Source of the DNA: Rhodotorula mucilaginosa
Taxonomy: Eukaryota > Basidiomycota > Microbotryomycetes > Sporidiobolales > Sporidiobolaceae
Reading direction: 5' to 3'
NCBI GenBank assembly: GCA_034406715.1
Contig: CP137878.1
Span: forward strand, 186,001 to 250,000
DNA length: 64,000 bases
Shown: positions 42,048 to 54,077 of the stretch, piece after piece
Numbering within the stretch: the first letter of the stretch is position 1
How the letters are laid out: the number at the start of each line of letters is the position of its first letter
Notes under the pieces: generated by a model
What the model saw: the letters and a program-made list of their open reading frames with translations, nothing else
Told to the model about the DNA's origin: nothing
Database searches by the model: none
Translations under genes and position numbers: made by a program

Positions 42048-43103
42048 TCACGCCTTGGTGCGCGCACTGGCGTCGATCTTGATCGGCTCCACGCCGGACT
42101 GGCCATGGTGCCACTTGAGCTGCGACAGGTCGATGAACGACTTGCCCTGCAGCGTTTCCACGACCTTGTCGTGGAACTTGGTCTGCAAGCCGAGTGCCTT
42201 TTGGACGATTCCGCCGGACTGCGGCGCGAGCGGGTGAGGACGAGAGGGAACCATGTGGCGTTTCTGTAAAGGAGCGTGATACGTCAGACTGGAACTTCGG
42301 AGAGAAAGAGCAGAAACGAAACGCGACCCACGTTCACAAAGTCGGCGGCGAGCTTCGAGTTCTCTTCCGGGGACAGCTGCGCCTTGAGCGACTTGAGCAC
42401 GTCGTCCTCCTCGCGGTCCGAGTGCTTGATGAAGAGATCGATGGCCTGCTCGAATTCTGCAGGTTCACGAGGAGAAGGTCAACATTCAGGAGCGCCGTTC
42501 GCAGTCACAGAGAAGCTGTCGATGCTGATCGAGAGTGCCACACTTACTCGGAGCAAAGTCGGGGTCGTCGATCTTGGTCCAGTCGACCGAGTAGAGAACC
42601 TTCTCGAGCTGCTCGTGTTCGTCGCGGAACTCTTTCGACTCCTGTGCAAAGCCTTTCTCCTCGAGGACGTTGTAGACGCCAACCTCTTCGGCTTCACTGT
42701 GGAGCGCGATCTCACGAATGACTAGAACCCAAGAGTCAGCATCTCTGGCTGTTTCGCGAAAGTGGAAAAAGGAGACGAACTCGTATTCACGAGAGTGGCG
42801 CGCTCATCCTTGCCCGTCGCCGCCTTGTACTGGTGGTAAAGGTCCTTGACGTTGTTGTGGTCGACGACAATCTCGGACTTCGTAGAATGAACGACGTGCG
42901 TCAGTCCGGCAACAAAGGACGCGCCACAAAAAGCGTGTGCTCACGTAGACATCGGTGTAGTTGCCCGTCATGTTGTTGTCGTTGTATGTTGCTCTTGCGT
43001 CACGTCTGAGGACACCGACGGTGGAGAAAGAGGCCCCGGCGGCAGGTACGCGGGCAATAAGGAGAGGTCGGAGAACCGTTCGGCGGAGGCAAGGCGCGAG
43101 CAT
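42048..43103 (-). CDS. Hemerythrin-like HHE-domain protein, probably mitochondrial
   Basis: Predicted iron- or metal-binding four-helix protein; fungal relatives are mostly uncharacterised and may sense or buffer oxygen, iron or NO. The N-terminus (MLAPCLRRTVLRPLL.. RVPAAGASFSTVGVLRR) has the Arg-rich, acid-free look of a mitochondrial presequence. About five exons follow. Metal-ligand motifs appear in order: VVDHNNVKDLYHQYK, IREIALHSEAEEVGVY, FRDEHEQLEKVLY and LFIKHSDREEDDVL, each giving H or HxxxE ligands. The C-terminal helix region (MVPSRPHPLAPQSGG, KALGLQTKFHDKVVETL) is typical of the fungal group. Introns are short; the final exon runs from about 42,254 to the stop at 42,048. Confidence 0.85.
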
Positions 43104-43724
43104 GATGGCGGTGTGAGTGACGGCGAACGGGGACAGCAGTGTATGAAAGGCGACTTACCGGGAAAGAGGAGTGAGAAAGAAGAGAGCACCCCTCACGCAA
43201 CCGACGCGATATCATTGGTGGCGCGGCGCCGCCTCTCGCCTTCGTCACTGCCTCTTGCACCGCACTCCTGACCTCGCGCGGCGTCGCGGTGCGTCTCGTG
43301 TGTCACGCGCCAAGAGCTTAAACCTCCTTGATACGATATCGGTGGGATGCATGGAGCAAGGTCACCATACCGAGTGCAGTAGCTAGTATCGCATTAAGTT
43401 GTGCAATGAATGCGTCGTGAGGGGAGGAGGGTTGCGAGCGAGCGAGAGCGATCGAGCGTCGTGGGTAAGAAGGCATCTCCATGCGGGTTGTGAAAAGGTT
43501 AGTTAGGTAGCTATCGTACCATGCAACGCGGATCGGAAGACTCACCGTCACGCAAACCGAGGGTGGAAGCCAACACTTGTTTTACTGCCGGCCTTGGTGT
43601 GCGGCCGATTTCACGTGCAAAAGGCGGAGGATTCATATGGGAGAAGCCCACTGATGGCCGACGCGCACAGAGATCGCTTGACAAGACACCTGACTAGCTT
43701 GACTACATTTCACTGATGGCTTGA
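43104..43724. other. Intergenic, no gene seen
   Basis: About 620 bp between the SDR gene end and the start of the hemerythrin-like gene. It should contain the promoter of the latter and the 3' UTR of the former; no motif or RNA gene recognised. Confidence 0.5.
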
Positions 43725-45117
43725 CTACAGATTCGCACTGACGAGAGAGCCGCCATCGAGGGCGATGGTGGCACTGCCTCGCAAAGAACCGCGTTAGTCG
43801 GCAGAGACAAGAAGACCGTGCAGAGAGAAGGACTTGCCCGTTGACGTAGCTGCCTGCCCGACTCGAAAGGAAGAGACAGGCGCCAGCAACATCGTCCGGC
43901 TCGCCGATCCGGGCGAGCGGGACGCGTCCGACGATAGCATCGCGACCAGCTTCGAGCGTCGCGGCCATCACTGCAGATAATGTTGAAACAATCAGTACCT
44001 GCACGCAAGGGCGAGGGGCGACGCGGGGAGAGGAGACCTACTCTTCGACTGGAACGGACCTGCAAGCGGTCAGCGAGGACGGAGTCAGCAAGAAAGGCCA
44101 AGTATGTCGGGCGAATCCGACGACGACGGGGCACTCACCGCAGGCGAGGGTGTTGCAGGTGATGCCTCGCTTGCCGAGCTGGCCGGCGAGAACACGGCTC
44201 ATCTGGTGGAGAGCAGCCTTCGAAGCCGAGTAGGCGTAGGTCTCGAGGGAGGGCACCCGAATTCCGTCGACGGAACCGATCATGATGATCCGAGCTGAAA
44301 GCGCGACGCGCGTCAGATACTTCGTGGTGTAACGGCGGGTCGAGACGAGGTTGCACTCACCGGGATCACTCCAAGGACCCTCTGCTCGGCCGTGTGACTT
44401 GAGGAGCAACGGCGTCAACTTTTGCGTCAACGTGAACACGCGGCGAAGGTTGAGCGTCAAAACTCGGTCTGCATAGCCCCCATATTCCATCAGCCTCTTG
44501 TAACAATGTTTTCGAAGGGACCTGAGCTCACCCCAGGCAGCGTCGGGATACTCGTCGAAGCTGTGATCAACGGGAGCGGCTTCTGTCATCAGCTGATTCC
44601 GGACCCTGGAGCGCAGGTACCCGTATGTTGGTAGATGTGCCTAGTACTTATTCAAATCGACTTACGGCGCTCCCCAATTGTTGCCGCTGTTGTTGACGAG
44701 AACGTGCAAGCCTGTAGCGTGTCCGAACTGGTCAGCTGCATTGCCTCGTAGCTGACAGGATCCGGACAGCTCGGACTTACACTTCTCGCGCTTCTCGAGC
44801 TCTTGTACGAGACCGATCACTCCCTCGTATGAGGCGAGGTTGGCGGTGAGAGGCACACACTTGCCCGGGTAACCCTTCGAGTTGAACTCGTCGGCGGCTT
44901 CCTTCAGGGACTTTTCGTCGCGCGAAGCAATGTACACACGCGCAGCGCCGCCACGCATGTAGCCGTTCGTAATCTGTTCAGGCGTTGACTTCAAGGTTAG
45001 CCCCTCAAGCGATCAAGAGAAGCAGGCGATCGGCCGACGACTTGCCCCCCAGCCAACTCCCTTTGCTCCTCCGGTCACGAGGACGATCTTGCCTTCGACT
45101 GAGAAGAGGTCCGACAT
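43725..45117 (-). CDS. Short-chain dehydrogenase/reductase, RhlG/FabG-like
   Basis: NAD(P)(H)-dependent oxidoreductase of the classical SDR fold. The cofactor loop is TGGAKGVGWG, followed by VYIASRDEKSL, LHVLVNNSGNNWGAP (NNSG), IIMIGSVDGIR (catalytic S), YAYSASKAALHQMSRVLAGQL (YxxxK) and the C-terminal GRVPLARIGEPDDVAGACLFLSS and ATIALDGG. Domain order and length are normal for SDRs acting on 3-oxoacyl or similar carbonyls; the substrate cannot be read. Several short introns. The first (45,045-44,974, 72 nt) appears to use a GC donor (GCAAGT) and a CAG acceptor, phase 0, which gives the unbroken motif GVGWGITNGYM. Stop TAG at 43,725-43,727. Confidence 0.88.
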
Positions 45118-45781
45118 GGTGATTGCTATTCTGCTGGGGACTTCAGGCGAAGTGTGAGAAGCTGCGTTGGATTGAAAACGGCGAGCGATGAACGAAGGAA
45201 GAGCGTACCGCTTTAGGGTCGCGGATTGATACTGGCTCGTTATAGTTCTCTGAGCGGAGTAAGCACGGAGGTAGAGGGATCCCAGGGCAGAGCGAGGTGA
45301 AGGAAGGAGTTGAGTGCGAGTTGTCGGAGACGGGCGGGGCTCACGAACGGCGGGGAACTCGAGTTGCCGGCCGACAGCCCTGAAAGGGGGAAGCACGATC
45401 TCTTCTCTCTCTCTCTCCACACACGCTCGACCGGCTATCTCAATTCGCTGTAGCTCTAAGCCTCTAACTGTACAGTCAGAGTCCGACTAAGACTCCCTGG
45501 TCGCTGAAGAAAGCAAACGCCATCTAGATCGAATCGTACCTGAGCAGAAAATCAACATGGAAATTCGGGTCGTCGAGTGCTACAAGAGTGCTACATGGTG
45601 CGCGAGCTCGGAGGCCAGATTTCGGTGCGCAGCGCCCTGCGGTTGTACTATAGCAGAAGTTCCCCTCGTTTGATGCTCGAGCTCGTCCACTACCGTTGCG
45701 ACGAAGATGGTCGCTGCTGCTGCACGGCCGCCACCGCCGCCACCGCCGCACCGCGATAGTCCGGAGGCAGGTCTTCGCGCC
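45118..45781. other. Intergenic, no gene seen
   Basis: Contains a CT repeat near 45,400 on the plus strand (GA-rich leader for the SDR gene on the minus strand) and a short GCC-repeat tract near 45,720-45,755. No coding or RNA gene recognised. Confidence 0.5.
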
Positions 45782-48700
45782 TCACCGGCTTCGCGTAAAT
45801 AGTGAAGCCGCGCAGGACTGTGCTCGGGGAGACCGGTCAGCTCTCGCGCCTCGCATGAATTCGGAAATGCATGGCGACGAACATTCTGGAGGAAGGTAGA
45901 CTTCCTGCTGTGGCGGGAAATGCTGCAGACCGACTTCCGGGTACTTAACAAGGACTGCAAGCACGAGGTTGAACCGTGTCAGTCAGGATGAAGCGTAGCC
46001 CAAACATACGTTCGACATACAATCCTCGAGCGGCACGAAACCTCGACGCGTCTCGAGCCGGCTCATGATCCGACTGTCGCGCTTTGTCATGTCTGTATCG
46101 CCGGGGAAAGCCACGTCAGGCTTGTGTACGAGCGGGCAGTCGCCGCACGGCACTCACGCAAAGTCCACGCAGTGTGCAGCAACGGATAAGGAGGCAGTCG
46201 CATGCAGTCGCGTTCGGCGTTGAGGGCGACGACATCCTCCTGGACCCGCGCGAGCAGAGTCTGAAGGAGTCGCGTAGATGATTCGTACGCTTCTCCCGCT
46301 CCTGTTGGCAGAGTGAGGACCACGTGGACAATTCCGCTGATCAGCTGCCGGCGCGGGGGAAGAAACGTCAGCAAAACCCGCGTGCAGGGGAAGAGGATGC
46401 AAACACACGTTATGCTCCGCCATGATGAATCCTGTAAGGGTTTTGCCATTCCGAACAGGCCTCGACGGTGCCGACCCCTTCTCCTCCGCGTCGATTGCTG
46501 AGGGACCGTCACGCTTCTTGCTGCGCTTCTTCCGAGAAGTCGGCGTGGCCCATCGGAGTGCGAGGTATCTGATCAGGGACACGGTCTCTGATCAGTCAGG
46601 GTACGACGCAGTTGGTGTTCTCGGCGGTACTTGCCGTTTAGAGCAAGCGGCGGTCTCCGGACCTTGGGTAAGATAAGGCTCGAAGAAACTGCAGGGCGAG
46701 GAAGCAGGTCAATTGGCTGCATAAAGGCAACGGGGCAGAGCAGCTTACAACCAGGCATCGACGCAGAGCTTTTCGGCTTCTTCAAAGCTGCGGCATAGGG
46801 GGGCGACGCTCTCGAGCATGTCCGGAACTCCCATCGTGCCCAAGCAGTAAGTGTAGAAGAGCTCGCGACATCGCTCCACCACTCCTTGCCGATCCGTTGG
46901 TTGAATGCTTTCGACAGCCCAGACGTCGCTGTAAGCCGGTAGTCAGCTGAGCGAGGCAGCGCAGGTCCTGGGAGAAAGGAGATTACTCACTAGTCCATCT
47001 CGTTGGTCGTACCGATGCGATTATGCGCGAGCTGACAAGTTTTCCGTCCGTTCGGACTGAAAGGCACGTTAAGACGGTCAGAGCAGACTCGAGCATGCGG
47101 AAAGAGGCGAGTTACACTACACGCACAACATCTCCTTGCAGCGCCAACGCCCGACGCCTTTCAGGCCGCCACCGCCGCCACAATCTGAGCAGCGAGTATA
47201 GCGGGACTCGCAGTGCGCGCACAAGACCTCAACGGAAGCGCCTGCTGGTTCGCCCGTCGCGGCCACTTTCAGGAAACCCGAAGCGATGTTTCGTCGGCAG
47301 ACGTCGCCTGATGATTGCGCAAGCGGTCAGCTGAATGGAGCGAAAGACAAGCGAAAGCAAGGGATTCAACTGACAAGCAAGTACACCCTCGACAACATCA
47401 ATGACGCTACTGCGGCGCTTTTTGCTTAAGCCGGCACTCGCATCATGAGGCAGGAGGCCCGTGCGGACTTTGCCAGGAGGCGCCGGAGGAGGTCTGGCGT
47501 CTTGGGCGTCGGGGTCTTCGCCGAGATATCGATCCACGGCGGCTGACAGATTGTCGAGGTATGTGCATTCGCCGACGTAAGGATCGACACTCGGAGGCGC
47601 AACAAGTTCTCCCGGACCGGCCACGCTGCCAACTTCTGCGGGTATCGGTACGCAAGAAGAGCAGTAGAACGCGGCAGAATACGATGCACTGTGGCCGTCC
47701 TGCTCATCGACGGTTCCGCCTCGGAGTGCGAGCCGCCCGATCGTCCGGCGACAGGCCTGGCATTCCGTCAGCAACTCGACGACACGGCGAGTGCTCTGCG
47801 AAGTGGAAGGGCGCCGAGGTACAGATTCTTGACGCGTGCGACCGGTCAAGTCGATGTTGCCGAGGCGGCGGCGATTTGCAGCCGTATTCACGACTATTGG
47901 ATGCGGGAGCGGAGATTGCGAGGGGATGAAAGGCGTCGACACGTTCACCGGATACGTCGACGAGGATAGCGCCGAGATGGACGGCGAGTCCGGATGATGT
48001 CTCGGGAGGAGTGCGTAACCTGCCTGGATGTCCGCCTCCGGGGTGGATGGGAAATACGAGCTTGAAGCCGAGGCAAACGCCGAGCCAGCAGGATGCAAAG
48101 GCGGCTGGCAGCCAGCGCCTAACGATGAACCCGCATACGGACAAATCCCGGCGCCGTTCGGATGCGGGGTGACGGAGGATGTAGGCCGATTCGTCGACTC
48201 CAAAAACCTGCTCGACGGGTTCGCGGTCTCAATCCGGGGAACAGTGCCCGCATACGCGGCAGTCTCGTTTACCGGCGGGTAGTCGACGTCGTACACGGCA
48301 AGGTGTGGATGTGCCGATGCCGCGGTGACCGTCCAGGGTGCGCTACCGGGTCCTGATGCGCGGAGGTCTTGCTGGCTGCGACTCGGGATGTAGCCTTGAA
48401 CCCCGAAGTGCGGGAGCACGAAAGGCTCGGAGTAGTTCCCGAGCATCGATTGGGTCGCAACGGCAGGGCTGTCGAGGGTGACCGGTTCCGTCGAGCACAG
48501 TTTCGCGAATTTGCGGCGGCTGTCGCCGTCTCGCGGTATGTAGCCGCGCTCCTCCTCGTTCGCCGGCTCGGGAGGGCGAGGCGGTCTCGGCAAAGTCGCT
48601 CCGGTCATGCCTGACGGATATGGTAGTACTCGTCCGAAAGTAAAGGCGGGGCTGGGCGACCATCTTGCGACTCTGGGCGCCGTCGACGAAGAAGCGTTTC

Positions 48701-49073
48701 CCGACGCCTGCATCAGCTGAATCGACGACGGACCAAAGTGAAAACGCGCGTGCGCCTCTTCGGCGCTGAGCATAGATCCCTCCAGTCCGCCCTGCACCTG
48801 CAGATGATTTGGCGAGCCGTGAGGATCGACATCCGCCGCTCGGGTGGGAGACGGCCGAAAGGATTCAGAGGTCGCAGGCCAGCTGGACGACGACGTTGAC
48901 CGGTGGTGAGCAGCTGCATAGCCAACAAAGTCCCACGGCCCTGTCGTCATGACAGCAGGTGTAGGCCAAGCGCCTGATGCCACGAGCCGAGGTGCGACCT
49001 GCAGACCAGAATGCTGTTTCGCCGCCACACACGAATGCATGAAGATGGGGGACATTTGCGTGCCTGCAGGCAC
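45782..49073 (-). CDS. Conserved fungal Cys-rich protein of unknown function
   Basis: Not recognised by name. A 550-residue Ser/Pro-rich N-terminus leads into two Cys-pair clusters: CQACRRTIGRLALRGG with YCSSC (about 47,810-47,640), then CRRNIASGFLKV, CAHCESRYTRCSDCGGGGG and GVGRWRCKEM (about 47,300-47,120), followed by NGRKTCQLAHNRIG. This Cys/His spacing suggests one or two zinc-binding modules. Downstream exons give VESIQPTDRQGVVERCREL, SFEEAEKLCVDAW, GIVHVVLTLPTGAGEAYES, RLPPYPLLHTAWTL, KRDSRIMSRLE and VKYPEVGLQHFPPQ, a globular C-terminal half. The final splice (GTATGT..CAG) joins PLED to FLVKYPEV. The splice around 46,600-46,680 is not resolved. A nuclear or regulatory role is only a guess. 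Confidence 0.7.
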
Positions 49074-49732
49074 GGCTTAATAGAAGTAATCAGTATTTAG
49101 TTAAGGCACCGAGCGGGTTTCGATCGAGCTTGTCTCACGGGCCATGCATGGCGCATGGCGCGCGATTTCCGCGATTTCCGTCTGCAGAGCAGCAAGGAGA
49201 GGACTTCTCTAGTGGCTGCACTTCTGTACAACTGCACTGCATGTACTTACAGACGTTCAGTACCGGATGCACCGGTGTAGCTGCCTGACCAGCAGCAAAT
49301 CTCTTCGAACGTCGCCGTGCCAAAAATCGATCAAAAGCACCCAGAAAGTCAAAATCACCGAGCTTGATGGGCTCTGTCGATCTGCGTGTTGGCGCGAAGA
49401 TCAGTGGACTGTACCGGTGCCGGTCGAGAGCTTCTCCGTCCGTTGTAACTTCAACACGACGCAGAACGTTCCGTCTCAGTCCGGTACAAACAGGATGGTA
49501 TATGCTCACCCAAGACTGCGCATTCGAAGCTGCTTTGGCACGCTGATGAACCTTGCCGGAAAGCACAGGCTGCCTGCAAGCTCACGCTGCGCCACCGACA
49601 CCGCGACGAGCGTATTGTGGTACTTGCATGCGCACGCTTGTACAAGACCTGTGTCGTCAGCAGGTCCATCACGAGCGCCGGCAATGTGATGAATGCCTCG
49701 TTCACACGGTCGTCGCACGAAAAAGCACGCAT
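49074..49732. other. Intergenic, no gene seen
   Basis: About 660 bp between the Cys-rich gene start and the translin stop. Open frames here lack recognisable domains and splice continuity. Confidence 0.5.
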
Positions 49733-50919
49733 CTACGGCTGAGTCTGAGCTGCAGGCGCGTCCTGTTCCGTTCTTTGACGCTTCGCGGGTGCGGGTCCGT
49801 CAGACTGGGTGGCTGCTGAGGCGTCCGTACTGGCCGAGGCGAGCAGACCACGCAGCGAAAGATCGTACACGACTTTGGGCCGACAGCGGTCGGGTCAGCA
49901 TCTGCGGGACAACACCGAAGCGGGCTTGGTCCTGAAGACGTACCCTCCTCGAGACGCTTGACGTCGTATTTGATGCTGTCGAAGCGCTTCCGCAACGAAT
50001 CGTTCTTGAGGTTGAGAAGGCCGAAAGCGTTGCTGCGGTCGAAGGAGTCGAAGAAGTGATCAGCCTCGCGGGCAAGAACGTCACGCACGCGAGGGCGACG
50101 TACGCGAGCTCTTTAGCGAATCTATGAAAGAGGCGAGAGAAGCGAGTAAGCTGCGAGATGCGCCAAGTTCTCGCTTCGGATAAACTTGCGCGTACCGGGA
50201 GTAGCGGGCAGGAGCACCGTAGTCTCCGAGCGTGACGCGGTTCACGGCCAGGCGAGACTGTGGCAGACAGGGAAAGCGTGCCTGCGTCAGCAATTGGAGG
50301 TAGAGGTTCAGTTCAGATGGATTCGCACTGACGAGTTCGTTGACGAGAGAGATGAGGCTGTGGAGGTATTCCTCGGTTGAGAGGAAGAAGTGATCCTTCC
50401 ATGCCTCCTGGACTGCAGGGGTAGTCAAAGAGGGAGTAGGTATAGCGGGGCGTGAACCGAGCGGGACAAGAGCGTACTGCCGAGTTGCTGCGCGACCTCT
50501 TCCTTGGACGGGACGTCTTCGCGCTCGAGGAAGACGCGGAAGACGATGATGAAGCTCGCCTGCTGGATGGAGCGGGAGAATGAGTCGCTGTAGCGGTAGA
50601 ACTGCTGCGGCGGAATCAAGGCGGCGAGGTCGGAGAGATGGGAGCGGAGAGGTGACAGAGTCGGTTCGAGCGAGGAAACGAGTTCAGGAACTGCTCGAAG
50701 GTTCGGGAGGGTGGTCAGCGCCAGCTCGCACACAGAGAGCTGTCTATCTCTAGCGAGGTACTCACTCTGGCTGTCCGGACACGAGTGCACGCGAGCGAGA
50801 ACGGCGAGACTGGCTCGCTGGGCCTGCTCGAGTTGGCGGACGACGTCGCGCACACGCTCGCGGAGTTCGGCGTCGCGAGTGAGCGCGTCCTGGAGATAGC
50901 CAAAGTCGACGGCTGCCAT
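49733..50919 (-). CDS. Translin
   Basis: All-helical ssDNA/RNA-binding protein that forms octamers and, with TRAX, the C3PO endoribonuclease. Motifs: MAAVDFGYLQDALTRDAELR at the start, QQFYRYSDSFSRSIQQASFI, FFLSTEEYLHSLISLVNEL, RLAVNRVTLGDY, FGLLNLKNDSLRKRFDSIKY and DVKRLEE. The last intron (GTACGT..CAAAG) joins RLEE to VVYDLSLRGLL, restoring the usual family ending. A short acidic/Gln-rich tail then runs to the stop at 49,733. About four short introns. No TRAX gene is visible in the window. It is divergent from the AN1 gene with 267 bp between starts. Confidence 0.9.
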
Positions 50920-51186
50920 GATCTGAGCGGTTGAGTGAGAGCGCGATGACGCGGCCTCTGGCGTGAGTGAGCAGAGCGGGATGCGCCTGATTGCCGCCTC
51001 TTTCTTCCTCCGTCCCACGCTGCGCGCTGCAAAGGTCTCGTACAGTGCCCCCATACACTTCTAGACGATCCTGCTCCACCCGGACCTCGCTACTGGCACG
51101 TCGCCGCGCTCTTCGTCCGCCGTCCTCGACATCTGCTGCACCGCCACACTCGACAACTGTCACACCTTGAAGGCTCTCCTCGCCAC
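50920..51186. promoter_or_regulatory. Shared divergent promoter, translin / AN1 gene
   Basis: 267 bp between the two start codons, transcribed outward. No TATA box stands out. Coordination of the two genes is inference from spacing alone. Confidence 0.5.
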
Positions 51187-52429
51187 ATGCAGTCGCAAGA
51201 GTTCTTGGAGATTGGCAGACACTGCAAGGAGCCGTCCTGCAATGTGAGTACACCCCTATCTACCCAGTGTTGTCTGAGTTGATTCGCTGACTGGATCCCA
51301 CTCGCGCCCAGCAACTCGATTGTGAGTCGTCCAGTCTCGTCCGTACAGGCATGCCGGGAAGAGCAAGCTTCTCAAGCTGACCAGTTGCGTACAGTCCTCC
51401 CTTTCAAATGCCCGTCATGCCACCTCGACTTTTGTGCGCAACACTGGCGCCCGCCGACCGGACACCGCTGCAGCGAATACAATGAGGCAGAGGCAGATGT
51501 GAGCTCCTCCTCCTCTTCTTGTCCATGCGCCCCTTTCAAATCGTGTACTTTCTCTGACCATCGTCGCCACCGTGCAGAACCGAATCCCGACTTGCCCACT
51601 CTGCTCTCAGCCGGTACCCTTTCCGCCTTCCCAGGATCCGAACGCAGCCATGGACGCCCATCTCTCCACGTCTTGCCCCGTCCTCCTTCCCGACAAGGCG
51701 CCGAGTACGAAGAAATCGCCGAATCAGTGCTCGGCTCAGGGCTGCAAGACCAAGATGATTGTGCCCATCGAATGCGACGAATGTCGGCGCAAATTCTGCC
51801 CCTCGCACAGGTGGAAATCGGACCACGCCTGCTCCACCTTGTCTTCCTCCTCCTCCACCTCGTCGTCTTCCTCCTCCGGAACTTCGCGATCGACCAACCG
51901 GGACAACAAGGGTTTCGGCGGAATGTTTGCGCGCGCGTCGCCGAACGGTGCCGGTTCCCGCCCGCCTGGAGCAGCAGGACTCGCTGCGATCAGGAGAGCT
52001 CAACAGGCTCGTATCGAAAACAACGCCAAGTCCTCGCCTCGCGACGGCAGCTCTCTCCCGACCAGGGCGCCGAAAGCGCTTTCCGCAGCCGCCGATCCCG
52101 ACTCGGACGTCGAGATCGTCTCGTATAAAGCGGTGGGGCAGACCAAGAGTACCGCAGCGGGCAAGAAGGCTCTCGCGAGCATAGGCGTCGCCAGCAAGAC
52201 GGACAAGCGGGCTCGAGCCGAGCAGGAGAGCCAACGCAAGGCTCTCGAGGTGCGAGCCAAGAAGGGGTAAGTACTTCGCGCGCCGCTCCTTCATTTCGCA
52301 GCTGACCCACCTTTTTCGCTCTCCTACCCCCACAGCCTGCTCACCGAAGCGGAAAAGTTGCAGTACGCTACCCTGCAGGCTCTCGCGCAAAAGGAGGGAG
52401 AGAAGGATTCGAACTGCGTCGTCGGTTGA
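51187..52429 (+). CDS. AN1-type zinc-finger protein (ZFAND2/Cuz1-like), 317 aa
   Basis: Predicted adaptor of the proteasome/Cdc48 stress response, with two AN1 zinc fingers. Exons: 51,187-51,243; 51,312-51,321; 51,395-51,498; 51,578-52,266; 52,336-52,429, all GT..AG, total 954 nt. Exon 2 is only 10 nt, and without it the first AN1 finger loses its conserved core: the join reads CKEPSCNQLDFLPFKCPSC and then HWRPPTGHRC. The second finger is CSAQGCKTKMIVPIECDEC with RKFCPSHRWKSDHAC. A Ser-rich linker and a basic C-terminus (KTDKRARAEQESQRKALEVR) follow. Two tandem AN1 fingers plus a charged tail match the ZFAND2/Cuz1 group; no ubiquitin-interaction motif was seen. Confidence 0.88.
51312..51321 (+). 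other. 10-nt microexon of the AN1 gene
   Basis: CAACTCGATT, bounded by GCCCAG on the left and GTGAGT on the right. It encodes Q-L-D and the first base of F in the conserved CxxxxCNQLDFLPFxC segment. Confidence 0.8.
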
Positions 52430-52568
52430 CCGAGATTGACTCGGTCTGTCTGTATATCCTGCTTGTTGACATCTTTACTCGCATCATCATATCAATACTT
52501 GCAAGCTACTACCCAATGATCGCACACGGAAACACCCGAGGCGTCGTCTCCCAGCCTTGGTACAGAGC

Positions 52569-53902
52569 TCACGAGTTTTCGTGCCCGGCAATCGCATTCG
52601 CGGCTTCGCCTTCTGCAGCTGCACCTAGCCACAAGTCAGGCGCACCAGCGGTCTTGCCGACGCGAAGGAGCGCGGCATCGATGACCTCGGTGAAGGATGG
52701 CGAGTTGCGATCGGTCGTGAGGTTCTGTGATTCGCCATCGCGCTCTCGGCGTCCTGTTTCGTACCGCATTTGGAGACTCTGCAAGTGCCGGAAAAGCAAA
52801 GGGGCGCGTCAGTTCTCTGGCGAGGGTGTCTCGTGCGACTGGGCAGAGCACTCACCAGGTAGAGAAGATCGGCTTCTCGAGCAACTCGAGGGTCCCCAAT
52901 TGTGGCGGTCGGAGGCGACTCGTCGCGAGATCGATCAGAGCTGTGTAGGTCGAGGATGCTCCCGAGCGAGTTGCCGATGAAGACGTAGCTCGAACGATCG
53001 TTGTAGAGGCGCTGGGTACAGGGAGAACCCGTTCAGCTTTATCCCAGAGATCGAAACATCGGGACGGAGAACGTACCGTCAGCCAGCGAGCATTGAAGCA
53101 GAGCGGAAAAGCGGACACGAGCTTCTTGCAGAGTTTGGACAGCGCTGCGTGCAGTAATGGAGCAAGCGTAAAGTGCAAGGCGGAAGTTCCGGCCGAAGGC
53201 GCCGAAAGAAGCGAAACAAGCACGTTCATTCCTGCGTCGGCAGGTGTTTGCGACTGGTCATCTCCGAATTGTCCTTCTGGCGACACATTGGTCGCTCTCC
53301 GCGAGCCGCCGGAAGCTTCCGAGATGCGGAGAGCGAGATCGAGATGGAGCTCTGTCAACCGGTCCTGGGTGCCGGCGCCTGTGCTAGTTGTGTCGAAATT
53401 TCCCGGGCGCGACAAGGACAGCGCTCGGGCTGATTGAGTATATGCATATAAGGTGACTGTCGGGTATTGGGTCGGTGAGAGGGCGACGACGGAGGGGAAG
53501 ACGAAGAGGGGGGAACGCACAGATCAGATCGTCCGCATCTGAACGTGGACCCTCGACGCGGTCAACGGCTAGGCTTTTACGATGCTGCAGTGCCGATCGA
53601 CGTCGAAAAGTCAGCAGCGAATGGGCCAGCAGCGAGAGTGGAGCGCCGAAAGAACCCCCCGATTCGCGACTGACAAGTTGTAACCAGTCGAGGATGTAAC
53701 GAGCCGACACGCTGTTGACGAGCGTACTCGGATTCAACAAAGTGCCGTCGACCGAGATCTCGCAGCGCAAAGAGAGGGTCGAGGCGTCGAGCACCACGTC
53801 GGGAGATGCAGCAACCGCTGCCGTCGCGCGCAGAGTGAGCCTCGCCGAAGTGCCGTCAGTAGGCTTCACGGTCGTCGTGGTGTACGACCATGGCTGTCTC
53901 AT
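52569..53902 (-). CDS. Unidentified protein, about 370 aa
   Basis: Not recognised. Four exons join in frame through GT..AG introns: MRQPWSYTTTTVKPTDG.. to DDLIS, then RALSLSRPGNFDTT.. to NARWLT, then RLYNDRSSYVFIGNSLG.., then SLQMRYETGRRERDG.. to GHENS and stop at 52,569. The middle exon has a helix-rich stretch (LTELHLDLALRISEAS; LHFTLAPLLHAALSKLCKKL). No membrane segment, zinc motif or catalytic signature is visible. It lies 175 bp downstream of the GT90 gene on the same strand and converges on the AN1 gene. Consistent splicing over four exons is the main argument that it is real. Confidence 0.55.
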
Positions 53903-54077
53903 GCTCTCCTGCGGTCTCGTCCGTGGGAGAGGGTCAACATCCGAGCCAAGCTTGGCTGCGCACGCGCCGTCGCTGCGCCACGCAACTCCGTGGATCAGAA
54001 AATGGACCGCAAACGTTCTGCACCTCTTGACTGGAATTCCGCAATGCAAAGTATCCACGTTGATGCGTCTGTGAGTT

